DNA of 64,000 nucleotides from Fusobacterium ulcerans (lineage in GTDB: Bacteria > Fusobacteriota > Fusobacteriia > Fusobacteriales > Fusobacteriaceae). The notes under the pieces were generated by a model that searched no databases, was not told the origin of the DNA, and saw nothing but the letters and a program-made list of their open reading frames with translations. A program made the position numbers and the translations under genes. Each line of letters begins with the position of its first letter. The first letter of the stretch is position 1. The stretch is from the NCBI RefSeq assembly GCF_003019675.1, contig NZ_CP028105.1, positions 3,240,282 to 3,304,281 on the forward strand, read 5' to 3'. This document shows positions 8,238 to 16,942 of the stretch, piece by piece.

Positions 8238-9098
8238 TTAAAGAGTGATTTTCATTCCATCTTCTGATATCATTATTTCTGATTTTTCCACTTTTTCTCT
8301 CAGTTCTTTATTAGTAAATAATAGGTTTGTATGATTAAAATGAGTCAGTATAATTTTTTTATCTTTTAAATTCCAGTTGTTTTCCTCTATAAATTTTATT
8401 GTTTCCTCTACAGTAGGATGAGGTATCTCTTTAAAATTTCTTCCTCTTATATTTCCAATTTCTTCCTTTGTATAAAATGTAGCATCTACAGCTAAATAAT
8501 CACACTGTTTAAAAATGTCATTTAATTGATCTTCAAATCCTTCCCAGCTGTCTATGTCAGGTACAAAGAAAAAACTTTTCTCTCCTTTTATTATAAATCC
8601 ATGTGTATCAGCAAACTCATTTCTATGAGGAACTTCTACAGGGATTATTTTTATATCATTATCCAATACTAATTCTTTTCCGCTTTCAAATTCTACCAGC
8701 TCTATATTTTTAAGTTTTACTAATTGACTCCAAGGAGCATTATTTCTTAAAAATTCTGCCATTTTTTTACTCACATATACTTTTACTTCTTTTGAATTAA
8801 GAGCTTCTCTCCCTAAAAACATCAATCCTGTATAGTGTCCCATATGTGCATGAGTTAAAAATATTCCATCTAGTTTACCATTTTCATCTGCTATAAAACT
8901 TTGGTATTGTTTGGAAAAGCTAGGTGTTGCCTCTATCATATACCTATTTCCTGTTTCAGTATTTTCTATTCCAATGGCTGCTTGCAATACTTCTTTTCTT
9001 TTTCCTGCTCTTATCTCTGTACACATCTCACATTTGCAGCCAATTTGTGGAATCCCTCCATCCTGTGCTGTTCCCAAGAATTTTACTACTACACTCAT
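8238..9098 (-). CDS. PqqB-like metallo-beta-lactamase-fold hydrolase
   Basis: The N-terminus after the chosen start, 'MSVVVKFLGTAQDGGIPQIG', followed by CKCEMC, is characteristic of PqqB-like proteins, where the Cys pair binds a structural zinc. The metal-site motif HAHMGHYTGL is near residue 100, with further ligands in VPHRNEF, PDID and ILTHFNHT near the C-terminus. The start at 9098 is set by SD AGGAGG 5 bases upstream; the frame is open 20 codons further up but without a ribosome site. No other pqq genes are nearby, so it is unlikely to serve PQQ synthesis here. A general hydrolase role is inferred; the substrate is unknown. Confidence 0.75.
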   Translation of the reverse strand: MSVVVKFLGTAQDGGIPQIGCKCEMCTEIRAGKRKEVLQAAIGIENTETGNRYMIEATPSFSKQYQSFIADENGKLDGIFLTHAHMGHYTGLMFLGREALNSKEVKVYVSKKMAEFLRNNAPWSQLVKLKNIELVEFESGKELVLDNDIKIIPVEVPHRNEFADTHGFIIKGEKSFFFVPDIDSWEGFEDQLNDIFKQCDYLAVDATFYTKEEIGNIRGRNFKEIPHPTVEETIKFIEENNWNLKDKKIILTHFNHTNLLFTNKELREKVEKSEIMISEDGMKITL

Positions 9099-9273
9099 CA
9101 TTTCCTCCTGTTTTACATTCTCTATGTATATATTATCTAATAAACTATTTTTATACAAGTTATTTTAATAGCGGAATTATTTTTTCGAATACTTTATATT
9201 CATTTCTGGATTATTTTTTAATCATATTTATATAAAAAATCTATTTCATATAAACTATGAATTGATTAAAAGA

Positions 9274-9302
9274 TTGACTATGGTTTTATTGTATGATATT
9301 AT
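9274..9302 (+). promoter_or_regulatory. Consensus-like promoter in an intergenic gap
   Basis: TTGACT at 9274-9279, a 17-base spacer, TATTAT at 9297-9302. It reads right into a region with no gene but with several stem-loops that ends at a terminator at 9517-9560. Confidence 0.55.
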
Positions 9303-9308
9303 AAGGAG

Positions 9309-9560
9309 GTAGAACAATGACAGTTTGTTTCTAATACCCATAGTTCACTCATGTGAACAACCCATATAACCCTGACTTACATAGGTTGGGGTTTCCCTTA
9401 TTTAATAAATAAAATATATTTCAAATAAATATTTTTGTTTAATTTATGACCAATAAATAAACTTTGTGATTGGGGTTTATTTATTAACCATACAATTTTA
9501 GGATATTCCTAGTCCTAAAAAAGACAGAAGCTATAGATAACTCTATTTTCTGTCTTTTTT
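9309..9560 (+). ncRNA. Candidate small RNA, about 250 nt, of unknown class
   Basis: The stretch between the promoter at 9274-9302 and the terminator at 9517-9560 has no open frame beyond a five-codon ATG ACA GTT TGT TTC TAA at 9317. It contains GTTCAC/GTGAAC hairpins near 9344-9357, an AACC/GGTT pairing near 9368-9390 and an 11-bp stem (9452-9462 with 9475-9485). It may instead be a relic of an IS200/IS605-type end, which also carry such hairpins. Transcription is predicted only. Confidence 0.35.
9517..9560. terminator. Bidirectional terminator
   Basis: A perfect 13-bp stem, AAAAAAGACAGAA (9517-9529) with TTCTGTCTTTTTT (9548-9560). It lies 114 bases after the stop of the minus-strand Toprim-like gene and also ends the predicted rightward small RNA. 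Confidence 0.75.
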
Positions 9561-9673
9561 AATTGCTTGTTTATATTTTAATTAATATAAATATTTTCAA
9601 TCTTTGAATTTTGAATCATAGTGTAGAAATTCTAATAAAGATCCAAAATAGCTACCAAAAGCTTCTCACATCA

Positions 9674-10321
9674 TTATAACGTTTTTATTTTCTCTATCCA
9701 AGAAGAAAAATGTTTGCACTCTTTAAGTATTATATCAATTCCCATTTTTTTTGATACCAATGTTCCATTTGTTATTTTAGCATAATTAGGTATAAGAGAT
9801 TCTAACCTTTTAGAAGGTGCTGTTTCTGGAGAATTATTTATATGTTCTGGTGATGTAGCTTCATCACGCATATGTTGAATTTTAGCAACTATATTATCAT
9901 TAGCTATTTCTGAAAATGATGTTGGTGAAGAAAAAAGCAATCCTTCAAATTCATGAAGTATAAAATTGAAAAAGAAGTTATTCTCTCCAATATCTTTGTT
10001 AATAGCTTTTTCAATAATATCCATTCTTTTATAAATGTCAACTTCTGTACAATTAATCTCTGGTGTATTTACAGGCATAGCATAATAATCAAACATTGTA
10101 GTTATAATCGCATTTTTATGCTGTCTACAAAGAATTTGTACCTCATTTTTAATTTTATTATAGTCGCTGACTCCACCACGATGCTTAATTGAGGCTGTCC
10201 TTTTAGTTGTACAAACTATAGGAACAGCAAATATCATAATATTTGCTAAATATGGAGCTAATACTTCATTTATAAAAGATTCTTCTGTTTGTCCTTCGCA
10301 ATAAATATATACTATTTTCAT
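9674..10321 (-). CDS. DUF4276-type Toprim-like protein (AriB-like partner of the ATPase)
   Basis: 215 residues from ATG 10321. The start forms an ATGA overlap with the stop of the ATPase gene and has SD GGGAGGGAG 9 bases upstream; a longer frame to 10357 has no ribosome site. The first strand 'MKIVYIYCEGQTEESF' holds the EGxTE motif of Toprim-like DUF4276 proteins, followed by 'MFDYYAMP' and 'ILHEFEGLLFSSP', the conserved acidic positions. Such proteins pair with SMC-like ATPases in phage defence (OLD- and PARIS-like layouts), where they act as the nuclease or effector. Defence is inferred from family and coupling; the canonical PARIS effector is a different DUF (DUF4435). Confidence 0.7.
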   Translation of the reverse strand: MKIVYIYCEGQTEESFINEVLAPYLANIMIFAVPIVCTTKRTASIKHRGGVSDYNKIKNEVQILCRQHKNAIITTMFDYYAMPVNTPEINCTEVDIYKRMDIIEKAINKDIGENNFFFNFILHEFEGLLFSSPTSFSEIANDNIVAKIQHMRDEATSPEHINNSPETAPSKRLESLIPNYAKITNGTLVSKKMGIDIILKECKHFSSWIEKIKTL

Positions 10322-11418
10322 TTTGAAAGTCTCCCTCCCAAAATATTTTTCTTCCAAAGGTCCCCTAAAGCATAATCACTTTCAAGCCACGCTTCTAAGC
10401 CATTGATATCTAATCTTTTAAAAATAGAACCCTCTTCACTACGATTAACAACTATAACATCTTCTACATCAAATTCATTCAACAATTCTACAGATTGAGT
10501 AGATATAATTATCTGCTTTTCATCTGGAAGCTGTTTAACCATTTCTGAAAAAATAGTAATTGCATAAGGGTGCAGTCCTAATTCTGGTTCATCCACTACA
10601 ATTGTTGCTGGCTGTAGTTCAGGCGGCTGCAATAATAAAGCTGCAAGACATATAAATCTTAAAGTTCCATCTGAAAACTGAGAAGCATTAAAAATATCAT
10701 CACAGCCCCTTTGTTGCCATTTCAAAATAATCAGCTCATTATTTGATTCTTGTGGTTCCAAAATAAAGTCTTTAAAATAAGGAGCTATTAATTGGATTGT
10801 ACCTACTATTTCATTATAATTTTTTTCATAATTATTTTTTAGACGATATAAAAATGCAGCTAAATTCCCTGCATCATATGATAAAACTTTATTATTAGAA
10901 ATATTGTGTTCTTGCTTAACTTTTGCACTTTTTCCAGTGTCATGAAAATGATATACCCTCCAATTTTGTTTTGAGAGAATTGGCTTAATATAGTCATCAA
11001 GTTTATTATTTGACCCTATTTCCCACAATGATTCAATATGTCCTTTTGAAACAGTGCTTTCATTTTCCCATTGCCCATGGTACCCGAAATATTCTTTTTT
11101 AAAAATAATTCTATTATCATCAGTTGGTATCAAATCAAAACCATATGAATTATTCCCAAAAAATACTTCAAATGATATTTCATCTGTTACTTTTCTGCCA
11201 TTGTAAAATAAAGAATTTAAACCTCTTTGTGCCACTGAAACTTGTAAATTTTTTCCTAAAATATTTTGAAGCAATGCAAAAGCTGAAATAAAATTTGATT
11301 TCCCTGCTCCATTACTTCCAATCAAAACATTTATTTTATTAAGTTTTATACTACATTTTTTTATTGATTTATATCCTGAAATATCAATTCTACTAAGTTG
11401 ACCAGCAGATAGCTCCAT
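10318..11418 (-). CDS. SMC/RecF-like AAA ATPase (AriA-like), defence module
   Basis: 366 residues. Walker A GSNGAGKS lies at residues 34-41. The ABC-type signature is in 'FSDGTLRFICLAALLL' and Walker B is 'ATIVVDEPELGLHP', followed by the switch region IIISTQS and 'LLNEFDVEDVIVV'. This is the layout of AAA_15/AAA_21 ATPases such as OLD, RloA and AriA. No nuclease domain is fused; the next gene supplies a Toprim-like protein with translational coupling. SD GGAGGT lies 5 bases before the ATG. The two genes stand alone between a HAD phosphatase and a gene-free gap, as a compact accessory insertion would. Anti-phage function is an inference. Confidence 0.75.
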   Translation of the reverse strand: MELSAGQLSRIDISGYKSIKKCSIKLNKINVLIGSNGAGKSNFISAFALLQNILGKNLQVSVAQRGLNSLFYNGRKVTDEISFEVFFGNNSYGFDLIPTDDNRIIFKKEYFGYHGQWENESTVSKGHIESLWEIGSNNKLDDYIKPILSKQNWRVYHFHDTGKSAKVKQEHNISNNKVLSYDAGNLAAFLYRLKNNYEKNYNEIVGTIQLIAPYFKDFILEPQESNNELIILKWQQRGCDDIFNASQFSDGTLRFICLAALLLQPPELQPATIVVDEPELGLHPYAITIFSEMVKQLPDEKQIIISTQSVELLNEFDVEDVIVVNRSEEGSIFKRLDINGLEAWLESDYALGDLWKKNILGGRLSK

Positions 11419-11557
11419 TGCATACCTCCATTAATATCATTTACAATTATTAAGTTTATTACATTATATTTTAAAATATAGAAAAACACAAGATTATATT
11501 TTCATACGTTTTAACACTATTATTTTGATTACAAAGCATCTATTCACTCTTTTTTTA

Positions 11558-12250
11558 TTAAAGTATTCCTACTAACTTTCTTAATTCCAAAAGATCTTTT
11601 ATTTCATAATCAGGTTTTATATTTTCTATGCTGCTTTCACCATTTGGATTATACCAGCACGTTATTATTCCAGCATTTTTCCCACCTTGTATATCAGCAG
11701 TGAGAGAATCTCCTACCATCATTATTTTCTTTTTTGGTATGTCCTCTATTTTTTGAAATATATGTTCAAAATATTCTTTGTGAGGTTTATTGTAGCCAAT
11801 CTCTTCTGATACAAACATATAATCAAGATATTTATCCAGCCCTATCTTTTTTATTCTTCTTATTTGAATATCATTTCCTCCATTGGAAGCTACTCCCAGT
11901 TTTATCTTATTTTCATGAAGCTCCTGACATATTTCCATAGCATTATCTAAAAGATAAGCACCTTCTTTTAATCTGTTTCTATATTTAAAATTAAATGTAT
12001 CTATATCAGTTTCTATTCCATATTCTGAAAATAGCTGCTCATATCTTTTGTAAGCCAGCTGTTTTTTATCAACAAGACCTTTCTCCAGCTGCTTCCAATA
12101 GAAAATATTTATTTCATGGTATCTATTCAGAATCTCATCATTGCAGATAAAATTATACTCATTTAATGTATCTGCCAATGCATTTTTTTCAGCTAAATCA
12201 AAGTCAAGAAGTGTTCCATCTATATCAAATAATATCAAATCAAATTTCAT
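11558..12250 (-). CDS. HAD-superfamily phosphatase, YjjG-like
   Basis: 230 residues with all HAD motifs: motif I DIDGTLLD at residues 9-16, motif II in GVASNGG, the Lys of motif III in 'YNKPHKEYF' and motif IV VGDSLTADI. An alpha-helical cap lies between motifs I and II. The pattern 'FDIDGTLLDFDLAEKNAL' and 'RRIKKIGLDKYLDYMFVSEEIG' matches the YjjG branch, pyrimidine nucleotidases that remove non-canonical nucleotides. SD AGGGGAAAAG precedes the ATG. It is a single-gene unit; the exact substrate is not certain. Confidence 0.8.
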   Translation of the reverse strand: MKFDLILFDIDGTLLDFDLAEKNALADTLNEYNFICNDEILNRYHEINIFYWKQLEKGLVDKKQLAYKRYEQLFSEYGIETDIDTFNFKYRNRLKEGAYLLDNAMEICQELHENKIKLGVASNGGNDIQIRRIKKIGLDKYLDYMFVSEEIGYNKPHKEYFEHIFQKIEDIPKKKIMMVGDSLTADIQGGKNAGIITCWYNPNGESSIENIKPDYEIKDLLELRKLVGIL

Positions 12251-12392
12251 CTTTTCCCCTCACATTATAAGTTTATACTATAATTATATCATATATAAAC
12301 CCTAAAAATATATTCAAAGTATTTATTTAAGTGGAAAAATCTTATTAAAAATGTTAAAATTTATTGAAATATTTTTTATAATTGGAGGAGAA

Positions 12393-13319
12393 ATGGCTGT
12401 TTATACAGTTCTTAATATAGAGGACATCACTACTATTTTAGCTAAATATAATCTTATCCCTCTGCATTACGAAGGTATAAAAGATGGGATACTCAATACT
12501 AATTATCTTGTTTTTACTTCAAAAGGGAAATTTGTATTGAGAGTTTTAGAAGGTCACCGCAGCTATGAAGCTGAAAAAGAGGAATTGGATTTTCTTCTGG
12601 AATTAAATACAATAATTCCATGTTCTGTTCCATGCAGTACTGTAGATGGTGAAGTATTAATAAAATATAATGGAAGAATGATGAGTCTTTTTTATTTTAT
12701 TGAGGGAGAAAAACTTACTGAAATAAATGAAAATTTTCTGACTCAAATTGGAAGATTACTTGGAAAAATGCATCTTTTTTCTAAAAACAAGGTACTGAAC
12801 AGAAAAACAAGAATAGATGAAAAGTACTATTTTTCAAAAATAAATATGGAACAGGTTCCAATAACAGAGGAAGAGAGAAAAAATCTTTTATCTCTCTATG
12901 AAAAAATTTCTATGATAGATTTTTCTTCTCTTCCCTGTGGTGTAATTCATAATGATATTTTTCCAGATAATATCTTTGTCAAAGATGGAGTTGTTTCTGG
13001 AATTATTGATTTTAATGATTCTACCTTTGCTCCTTTTATCTTCGATCTTGGAATAGTTATCAATTACTGGATAAGAATAAATAATTTCCCTCCAGAGATT
13101 GAAAAAAGATATGTTGAGATATTTTTAAATTCTTATGAAAGCGTGAGAAAACTCACTCCAGAGGAAAAATCTCTTTTGGATATGGGAATACTCAAAATGG
13201 CCCTTGCCTTTATTTTCCTGAGAATAAACAAATTCTCTGTAGAAGATAATCATAATATTTTAATAGAAGATAAAACTTATTATGAACTTTTGCCACTGCT
13301 AAAATACTATCATATATAA
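12393..13319 (+). CDS. Homoserine kinase type II / APH-family phosphotransferase
   Basis: 308 residues from ATG 12393, chosen because SD GGAGGAG directly precedes it; the frame opens 14 codons earlier without a ribosome site. The start 'VYTVLNIEDITTILAKYNL', the 'GILNTNYLV' strand and the kinase motifs 'GVIHNDIFPDNIFV' (catalytic loop Asp) and GIIDFND (metal Asp) match the ThrB2/MdsA branch of the aminoglycoside phosphotransferase fold. It probably phosphorylates homoserine or a related amino alcohol in threonine synthesis. No other thr gene is adjacent, so the substrate remains an inference. Confidence 0.7.
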   Translation: MAVYTVLNIEDITTILAKYNLIPLHYEGIKDGILNTNYLVFTSKGKFVLRVLEGHRSYEAEKEELDFLLELNTIIPCSVPCSTVDGEVLIKYNGRMMSLFYFIEGEKLTEINENFLTQIGRLLGKMHLFSKNKVLNRKTRIDEKYYFSKINMEQVPITEEERKNLLSLYEKISMIDFSSLPCGVIHNDIFPDNIFVKDGVVSGIIDFNDSTFAPFIFDLGIVINYWIRINNFPPEIEKRYVEIFLNSYESVRKLTPEEKSLLDMGILKMALAFIFLRINKFSVEDNHNILIEDKTYYELLPLLKYYHI

Positions 13320-13389
13320 GAAATATAGAATTATAGAAAAAAATAATTGACACTTATTATATTTTATGATACCATATCTTAGTTCAAAA

Positions 13390-13464
13390 GCCCCGTTCGT
13401 TCAGTGGTAAGGACATCAGATTTTCACTCTGGCAACAGGGGTTCGATTCCCCTACGGGGTACCA
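13390..13464 (+). tRNA. tRNA-Glu (anticodon TTC)
   Basis: A full cloverleaf: 7-bp acceptor GCCCCGT/ACGGGGT, D-arm with TTCAGTGGTAAGGAC, anticodon loop TTTTCAC giving TTC, T-arm AGGGG-TTCGATT-CCCCT and an encoded CCA end at 13462-13464. The first acceptor pair is G-T. Confidence 0.95.
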
Positions 13465-13475
13465 TTGTGTACTTT

Positions 13476-13507
13476 AACTCAAAACTAATTGTTTTGAGTT
13501 TTTTTAT
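13476..13507 (+). terminator. Terminator of tRNA-Glu
   Basis: AACTCAAAAC (13476-13485) pairs perfectly with GTTTTGAGTT (13491-13500), followed by five more T. Confidence 0.8.
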
Positions 13508-13617
13508 TTGCCTTCTTTATTTCTATCATTTATCTCAAATATATCTATTAGTTACTAATATCATTTTCATTCTCACAATTAAATAACCAATCATTAGACT
13601 TTTTTAATTGAGCGTAA

Positions 13618-13652
13618 TGTAAAAAAGAGACCAGCATAATACTGATCTCTTT
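13618..13652 (-). terminator. Terminator of the pcp operon
   Basis: AAAGAGA and TCTCTTT enclose a loop with a further CAG/CTG pairing; a T-run follows on the minus strand, ten bases after the pcp stop. Confidence 0.7.
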
Positions 13653-13662
13653 CATATTTAAA

Positions 13663-14307
13663 TTAGAATTCTTTTCCACCAGATACAACGATATCTTTCT
13701 CATAAGCTTTAACAGCTTTTATTGATACTTCTAAAGCTTTTGTAATTCTAGATAATTCCATGTATGGTGTATTTTTCTTGTCTATTACCTGCTCAGGTAT
13801 ATATGGAACATGGATAAATCCACCTCTGATATTATCTAATTTATTTTTGTTTAGATAATAAAGAAGAGAGTACATGATATGGTTGCATACATATGTTCCT
13901 GCTGTATTAGATACTGCTGCTGGTATAGAAGCTTTTTTCAATTCCTCTACCATTCCTTTGATAGGAAGAGAAGTGAAATATGCTGTATCTCCATCTTCAA
14001 ATACAGGAGTATCCACTGGTTGATATCCGTCATTATCAGGAATTCTTCCATCGTCTAAGTTTATAGCTACTCTTTCTACACAGAATTCATATCTTCCTCC
14101 AGCCTGACCTACACATATAACTACATCAGGTTTTACAGAGTCTATATTTTCAAATAATTTCTTTGCTGATTTTTTAAATACAGTTGGTATTTGAAGTTTT
14201 ATAACTTCTATTCCATCAATATTATCTGGCAACGCTCTTACTGCTTCCCATGCTGGATTTATTTTTTCTCCTCCAAATGGATCAAAACCAGTTATTAATA
14301 CTTTCAT
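13663..14307 (-). CDS. pcp: Pyroglutamyl-peptidase I (pyrrolidone-carboxylate peptidase)
   Basis: 214 residues, the usual length. The start '[22 protein letters not shown]' is diagnostic, and the triad regions are visible: Glu in '[11 protein letters not shown]', Cys in '[11 protein letters not shown]' and His in [11 protein letters not shown]. This cytosolic cysteine peptidase removes N-terminal 5-oxoproline from peptides. It is the third gene of an operon after DUF969 and DUF979 membrane proteins, which suggests that those two import pyroglutamyl peptides or 5-oxoproline. SD AGGAGG lies before the ATG; a terminator follows the stop. Confidence 0.93.
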   Translation of the reverse strand: MKVLITGFDPFGGEKINPAWEAVRALPDNIDGIEVIKLQIPTVFKKSAKKLFENIDSVKPDVVICVGQAGGRYEFCVERVAINLDDGRIPDNDGYQPVDTPVFEDGDTAYFTSLPIKGMVEELKKASIPAAVSNTAGTYVCNHIMYSLLYYLNKNKLDNIRGGFIHVPYIPEQVIDKKNTPYMELSRITKALEVSIKAVKAYEKDIVVSGGKEF

Positions 14308-14352
14308 AATATTACCTCCTAAGTTTTTCTTTTATCTATTTAAATTGCCGAA

Positions 14353-15276
14353 TTAGAAAGCAAATAAATACATGATGATGATATGAATTATAAGCATTAC
14401 TATAGCTATTGGAGCTTGAACAAATATAACACTGTTCTTATTTTCCATTTCCAAAATAGAAGCTGGAACAATATTAAAGTTAGCCGCCATAGGTGTCATT
14501 AAAGTTCCGCAATATCCTGCTGTCAATCCAAGTGCTCCAACTAATGCTGGGTTAGCTCCTAAATTAATAACAAATGGAACTCCTATTCCTGCTGTAATAA
14601 CTGCGAAAGCTGCAAAGGCATTTCCCATTATCATTGTAAATACTGCCATAGCCACACAGTATCCAATTACTCCTAGAAGTCTGTTTCCATCAGGGATAAC
14701 TCCTCCCATTAATGAAGCAATAACTTCTCCTACTCCAGCTTTAGCAAATACTGATCCTAATGCACCAAGAAGCTGAGGCAGTATAACAGTTGCTCCCATT
14801 TGCTGTAATATTCTTGATGACTCATGTGGTATCATAGCAGGTGATTCTTTAGTTACTATTAAAGATATAACAAGAGCAGCTAATGCTCCTCCTCCCAGCC
14901 CTACAAGTCCTCCTAACGGAGTAAACTGAGCTATGGCAAAAGCTACTATTCCTATTGATAAAGCAGGAAAGAATATAAGGTTTCCTAATTTAGCAGCTTG
15001 CTTTTCTCTAAATTCTTCACTACTGTTAGCAAGTGATCCGATTTTTATATTTTTAGTAGCTGTAATTAATCCCATTACAAGCAAAGAAGCTCCAACTATA
15101 ACTGGATTGATATATGGTCCTAATATAAATACAAGTCCAAAGATTATCCAGAAAGCAGCACTTCCTATTCTTTTATCATTTTTTTGATCTCTCAAAGCAT
15201 ATATTCCACATAGTATAGAGATTATTCCGCAGATGACATACATTATCTCTAAAATTAAATTTATAGTTTCTTTCAT
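14353..15276 (-). CDS. DUF979 family membrane protein (probable transporter subunit)
   Basis: 307 residues with about nine hydrophobic segments. Conserved-looking stretches 'GALGSVFAKAGVGEVIASL', 'VFTMIMGNAFAAFAVITAG' and 'GYCGTLMTPMAANFNIVPA' are like those of short-chain fatty acid or Gnt-type carriers and match the DUF979 family. It follows the DUF969 gene by 14 bases and precedes pcp by 45. The constant association of DUF969, DUF979 and pcp in many bacteria supports a role in uptake of a pyroglutamate-containing substrate; direct proof is not in the sequence. Confidence 0.8.
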   Translation of the reverse strand: MKETINLILEIMYVICGIISILCGIYALRDQKNDKRIGSAAFWIIFGLVFILGPYINPVIVGASLLVMGLITATKNIKIGSLANSSEEFREKQAAKLGNLIFFPALSIGIVAFAIAQFTPLGGLVGLGGGALAALVISLIVTKESPAMIPHESSRILQQMGATVILPQLLGALGSVFAKAGVGEVIASLMGGVIPDGNRLLGVIGYCVAMAVFTMIMGNAFAAFAVITAGIGVPFVINLGANPALVGALGLTAGYCGTLMTPMAANFNIVPASILEMENKNSVIFVQAPIAIVMLIIHIIIMYLFAF

Positions 15277-15290
15277 TTAGCTCTCCCCCA

Positions 15291-15953
15291 TTATCTCTTA
15301 GTATTTCTTAAACTCTTATCGAACATATAGTTTCTTATAACAGAAACAACTATTGAAATTACTGCAACTGGAATACTGCATTTTGCTACTGCATAAGGTT
15401 CAACATTTGTTATTTCAAGTTCTTTTAGAGTTCCAACTATCAACAATACTCCCGATGAAGCTATAAATACATTTTGTCCATAGAAGTTTCCATAGTTTTC
15501 CATACTTGTAGCAAGAGCTTTTAATTTTTCATCAGTCTTAGCATCTACTGTTCCTTCTTTTTCAGCTGCTCCCTTTACCATTGGATAAACAAGTGGTCTG
15601 ATGAACTGTACGTGACCGCTTAATCTAAGTGAAAACGCTGCTGCTATTGTTCTTACAATAACATATATACTTAAAACTTTTCCACAAGTAGCTCCTTTTA
15701 ATTCAGAGATACATTTTGCTGCTCTTTCTCTAAGTCCGTTTCTCTCCAAAATTCCTACTACTGCTAGTGTTAGAAGAAGAAGTGTCATATATCTTGTACT
15801 TACAAATGCTTTCCCCAACACTTCAAGAATCTCAACAAACCCCATATTTGCAACCAATCCTGTTGCTACTCCAGCTATAAGTACAACAGCTATGGTATCA
15901 AACTTTAATACAAATCCTAAAAGTATTATCAATACTCCTATTAACTTAATCAT
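15291..15953 (-). CDS. DUF969 family membrane protein (probable transporter subunit)
   Basis: 220 residues with about six membrane segments, beginning 'MIKLIGVLIILLGFVLKFDTIAVVLIAG'-like (two hydrophobic helices) and containing 'LRLSGHVQFIRPLVYPM' and 'NYGNFYGQNVFIASSGVLL'. These are features of DUF969, always partnered with DUF979. It is the first gene of the DUF969-DUF979-pcp operon. SD AAGGAGGAAA precedes the ATG, and a TATAAAAT box lies about 60 bases upstream. The two proteins probably form one carrier. Confidence 0.8.
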   Translation of the reverse strand: MIKLIGVLIILLGFVLKFDTIAVVLIAGVATGLVANMGFVEILEVLGKAFVSTRYMTLLLLTLAVVGILERNGLRERAAKCISELKGATCGKVLSIYVIVRTIAAAFSLRLSGHVQFIRPLVYPMVKGAAEKEGTVDAKTDEKLKALATSMENYGNFYGQNVFIASSGVLLIVGTLKELEITNVEPYAVAKCSIPVAVISIVVSVIRNYMFDKSLRNTKR

Positions 15954-16217
15954 AATTTCCTCCTTGAATATTTTAATCTATAAATATCATTATCCTATTT
16001 TATAGCATATTTTATTAAAATTTAAAAGGAATTTTTTCATTTAGATTCCTCTTTAATTGCATTTAAAACATTATTTTGCAAAAAGTAAAAAAATGGAAAA
16101 AAAATTTCTCAACAATTTATTATTTAAGATATTTTTAAAAGTTTTTTTAACTTATAAGCTAAGAGTTTAATCAAAACCATATTTATATAAAATGATTTAT
16201 TTATTCATACAAAAACA

Positions 16218-16288
16218 ACAGGTGACTAAAAATTAAAATTAAATTTTAGAAATTCCTAAAATTATATTTTCAATTATCAGCCACCTGG
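16218..16288 (-). terminator. Long stem-loop terminator of the MORN-repeat gene
   Basis: On the minus strand CAGGTGGCTGA (near 16288-16278) pairs with TTAGTCACCTG (near 16228-16218) with one mismatch, followed by TTGTTTTTG. Its outer arm CAGGTGNC is shared with the repeat element at 62459-62590. The rest of the gap 15954-16297 is AT-rich promoter DNA with no gene. Confidence 0.55.
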
Positions 16289-16297
16289 TTTAAAGTT

Positions 16298-16654
16298 TTA
16301 ATTATTTTCTATTTTTTCCCCGTTTTCATATTTTTCTATTCTCTCAAGAGAACCATTTTTTGAATAAAATTTCCATTCTCCATCAAGGAGTCCATTTTTG
16401 TAAAAACCATCACTGGCAATTGATCCATTTTCATAAAATGATATATAATTACCTTCTAATTTGAAATCATGATAATTTCCTATAGTTGATATTTTGCCAT
16501 TTTCATAGTAAATTTTAAATTCCCCTTTTCCGCTTAGTTCATGCATATTCTTTAGTTTTATTTTTTCTTTTGGACTGTGCAAAGAAACTTTCTTTTTGAA
16601 ATTTATTAAATTAAAGACTGCAAAAAAAACTAAAATTGCTAATCCTATTTTCAA
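16298..16654 (-). CDS. MORN-variant (MORN_2) repeat protein with N-terminal membrane helix
   Basis: 118 residues. A hydrophobic N-terminus (residues 3-19) acts as signal or anchor. Three to four tandem repeats of the MORN_2 type follow: 'GEFKIYYENGKISTIGNY', 'GNYISFYENGSIASDGFY', 'GEWKFYSKNGSLERIEKY'. Such proteins are common surface or periplasmic small proteins in Fusobacterium; some act as antitoxin-like or structural modules. The start is a TTG at 16654 with a weak SD (GTAGGT). A long terminator follows. No function can be given. Confidence 0.65.
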   Translation of the reverse strand: MKIGLAILVFFAVFNLINFKKKVSLHSPKEKIKLKNMHELSGKGEFKIYYENGKISTIGNYHDFKLEGNYISFYENGSIASDGFYKNGLLDGEWKFYSKNGSLERIEKYENGEKIENN

Positions 16655-16942
16655 ATTTGATACCTACTTTCACTTTTATCTTTAAAACTTGTTCTCTCTA
16701 TTATTTTACATGATAAATTAAATAGCTGCAACTATTTTTATCTTCTCTCTTTCAAAAATTTAAAATATCTTTCTTCGTAGACATTAATATAATAACAATA
16801 ACTATGTTAAATTTTTATAAAAATATAATTTAAAATTTATATTTTCCATTTTTTGAACAACTATAAATCTACTTCATTGTAATTCATATAAAAAAATGGT
16901 AAAATAATTATCATAATTAATTCTAAAAATTGAGGTCACTTT

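Noticed and set aside
9317-9334. Five-codon leader peptide (ATG ACA GTT TGT TTC TAA) after AAGGAGG
   Set aside because: The SD would fall at or before the predicted transcript start, and no downstream gene would use it. It is kept only as part of the candidate RNA.
13390-13464. tRNA-Glu as an integration site for the accessory genes to its left
   Set aside because: I found no second copy of the tRNA 3' end on either side.
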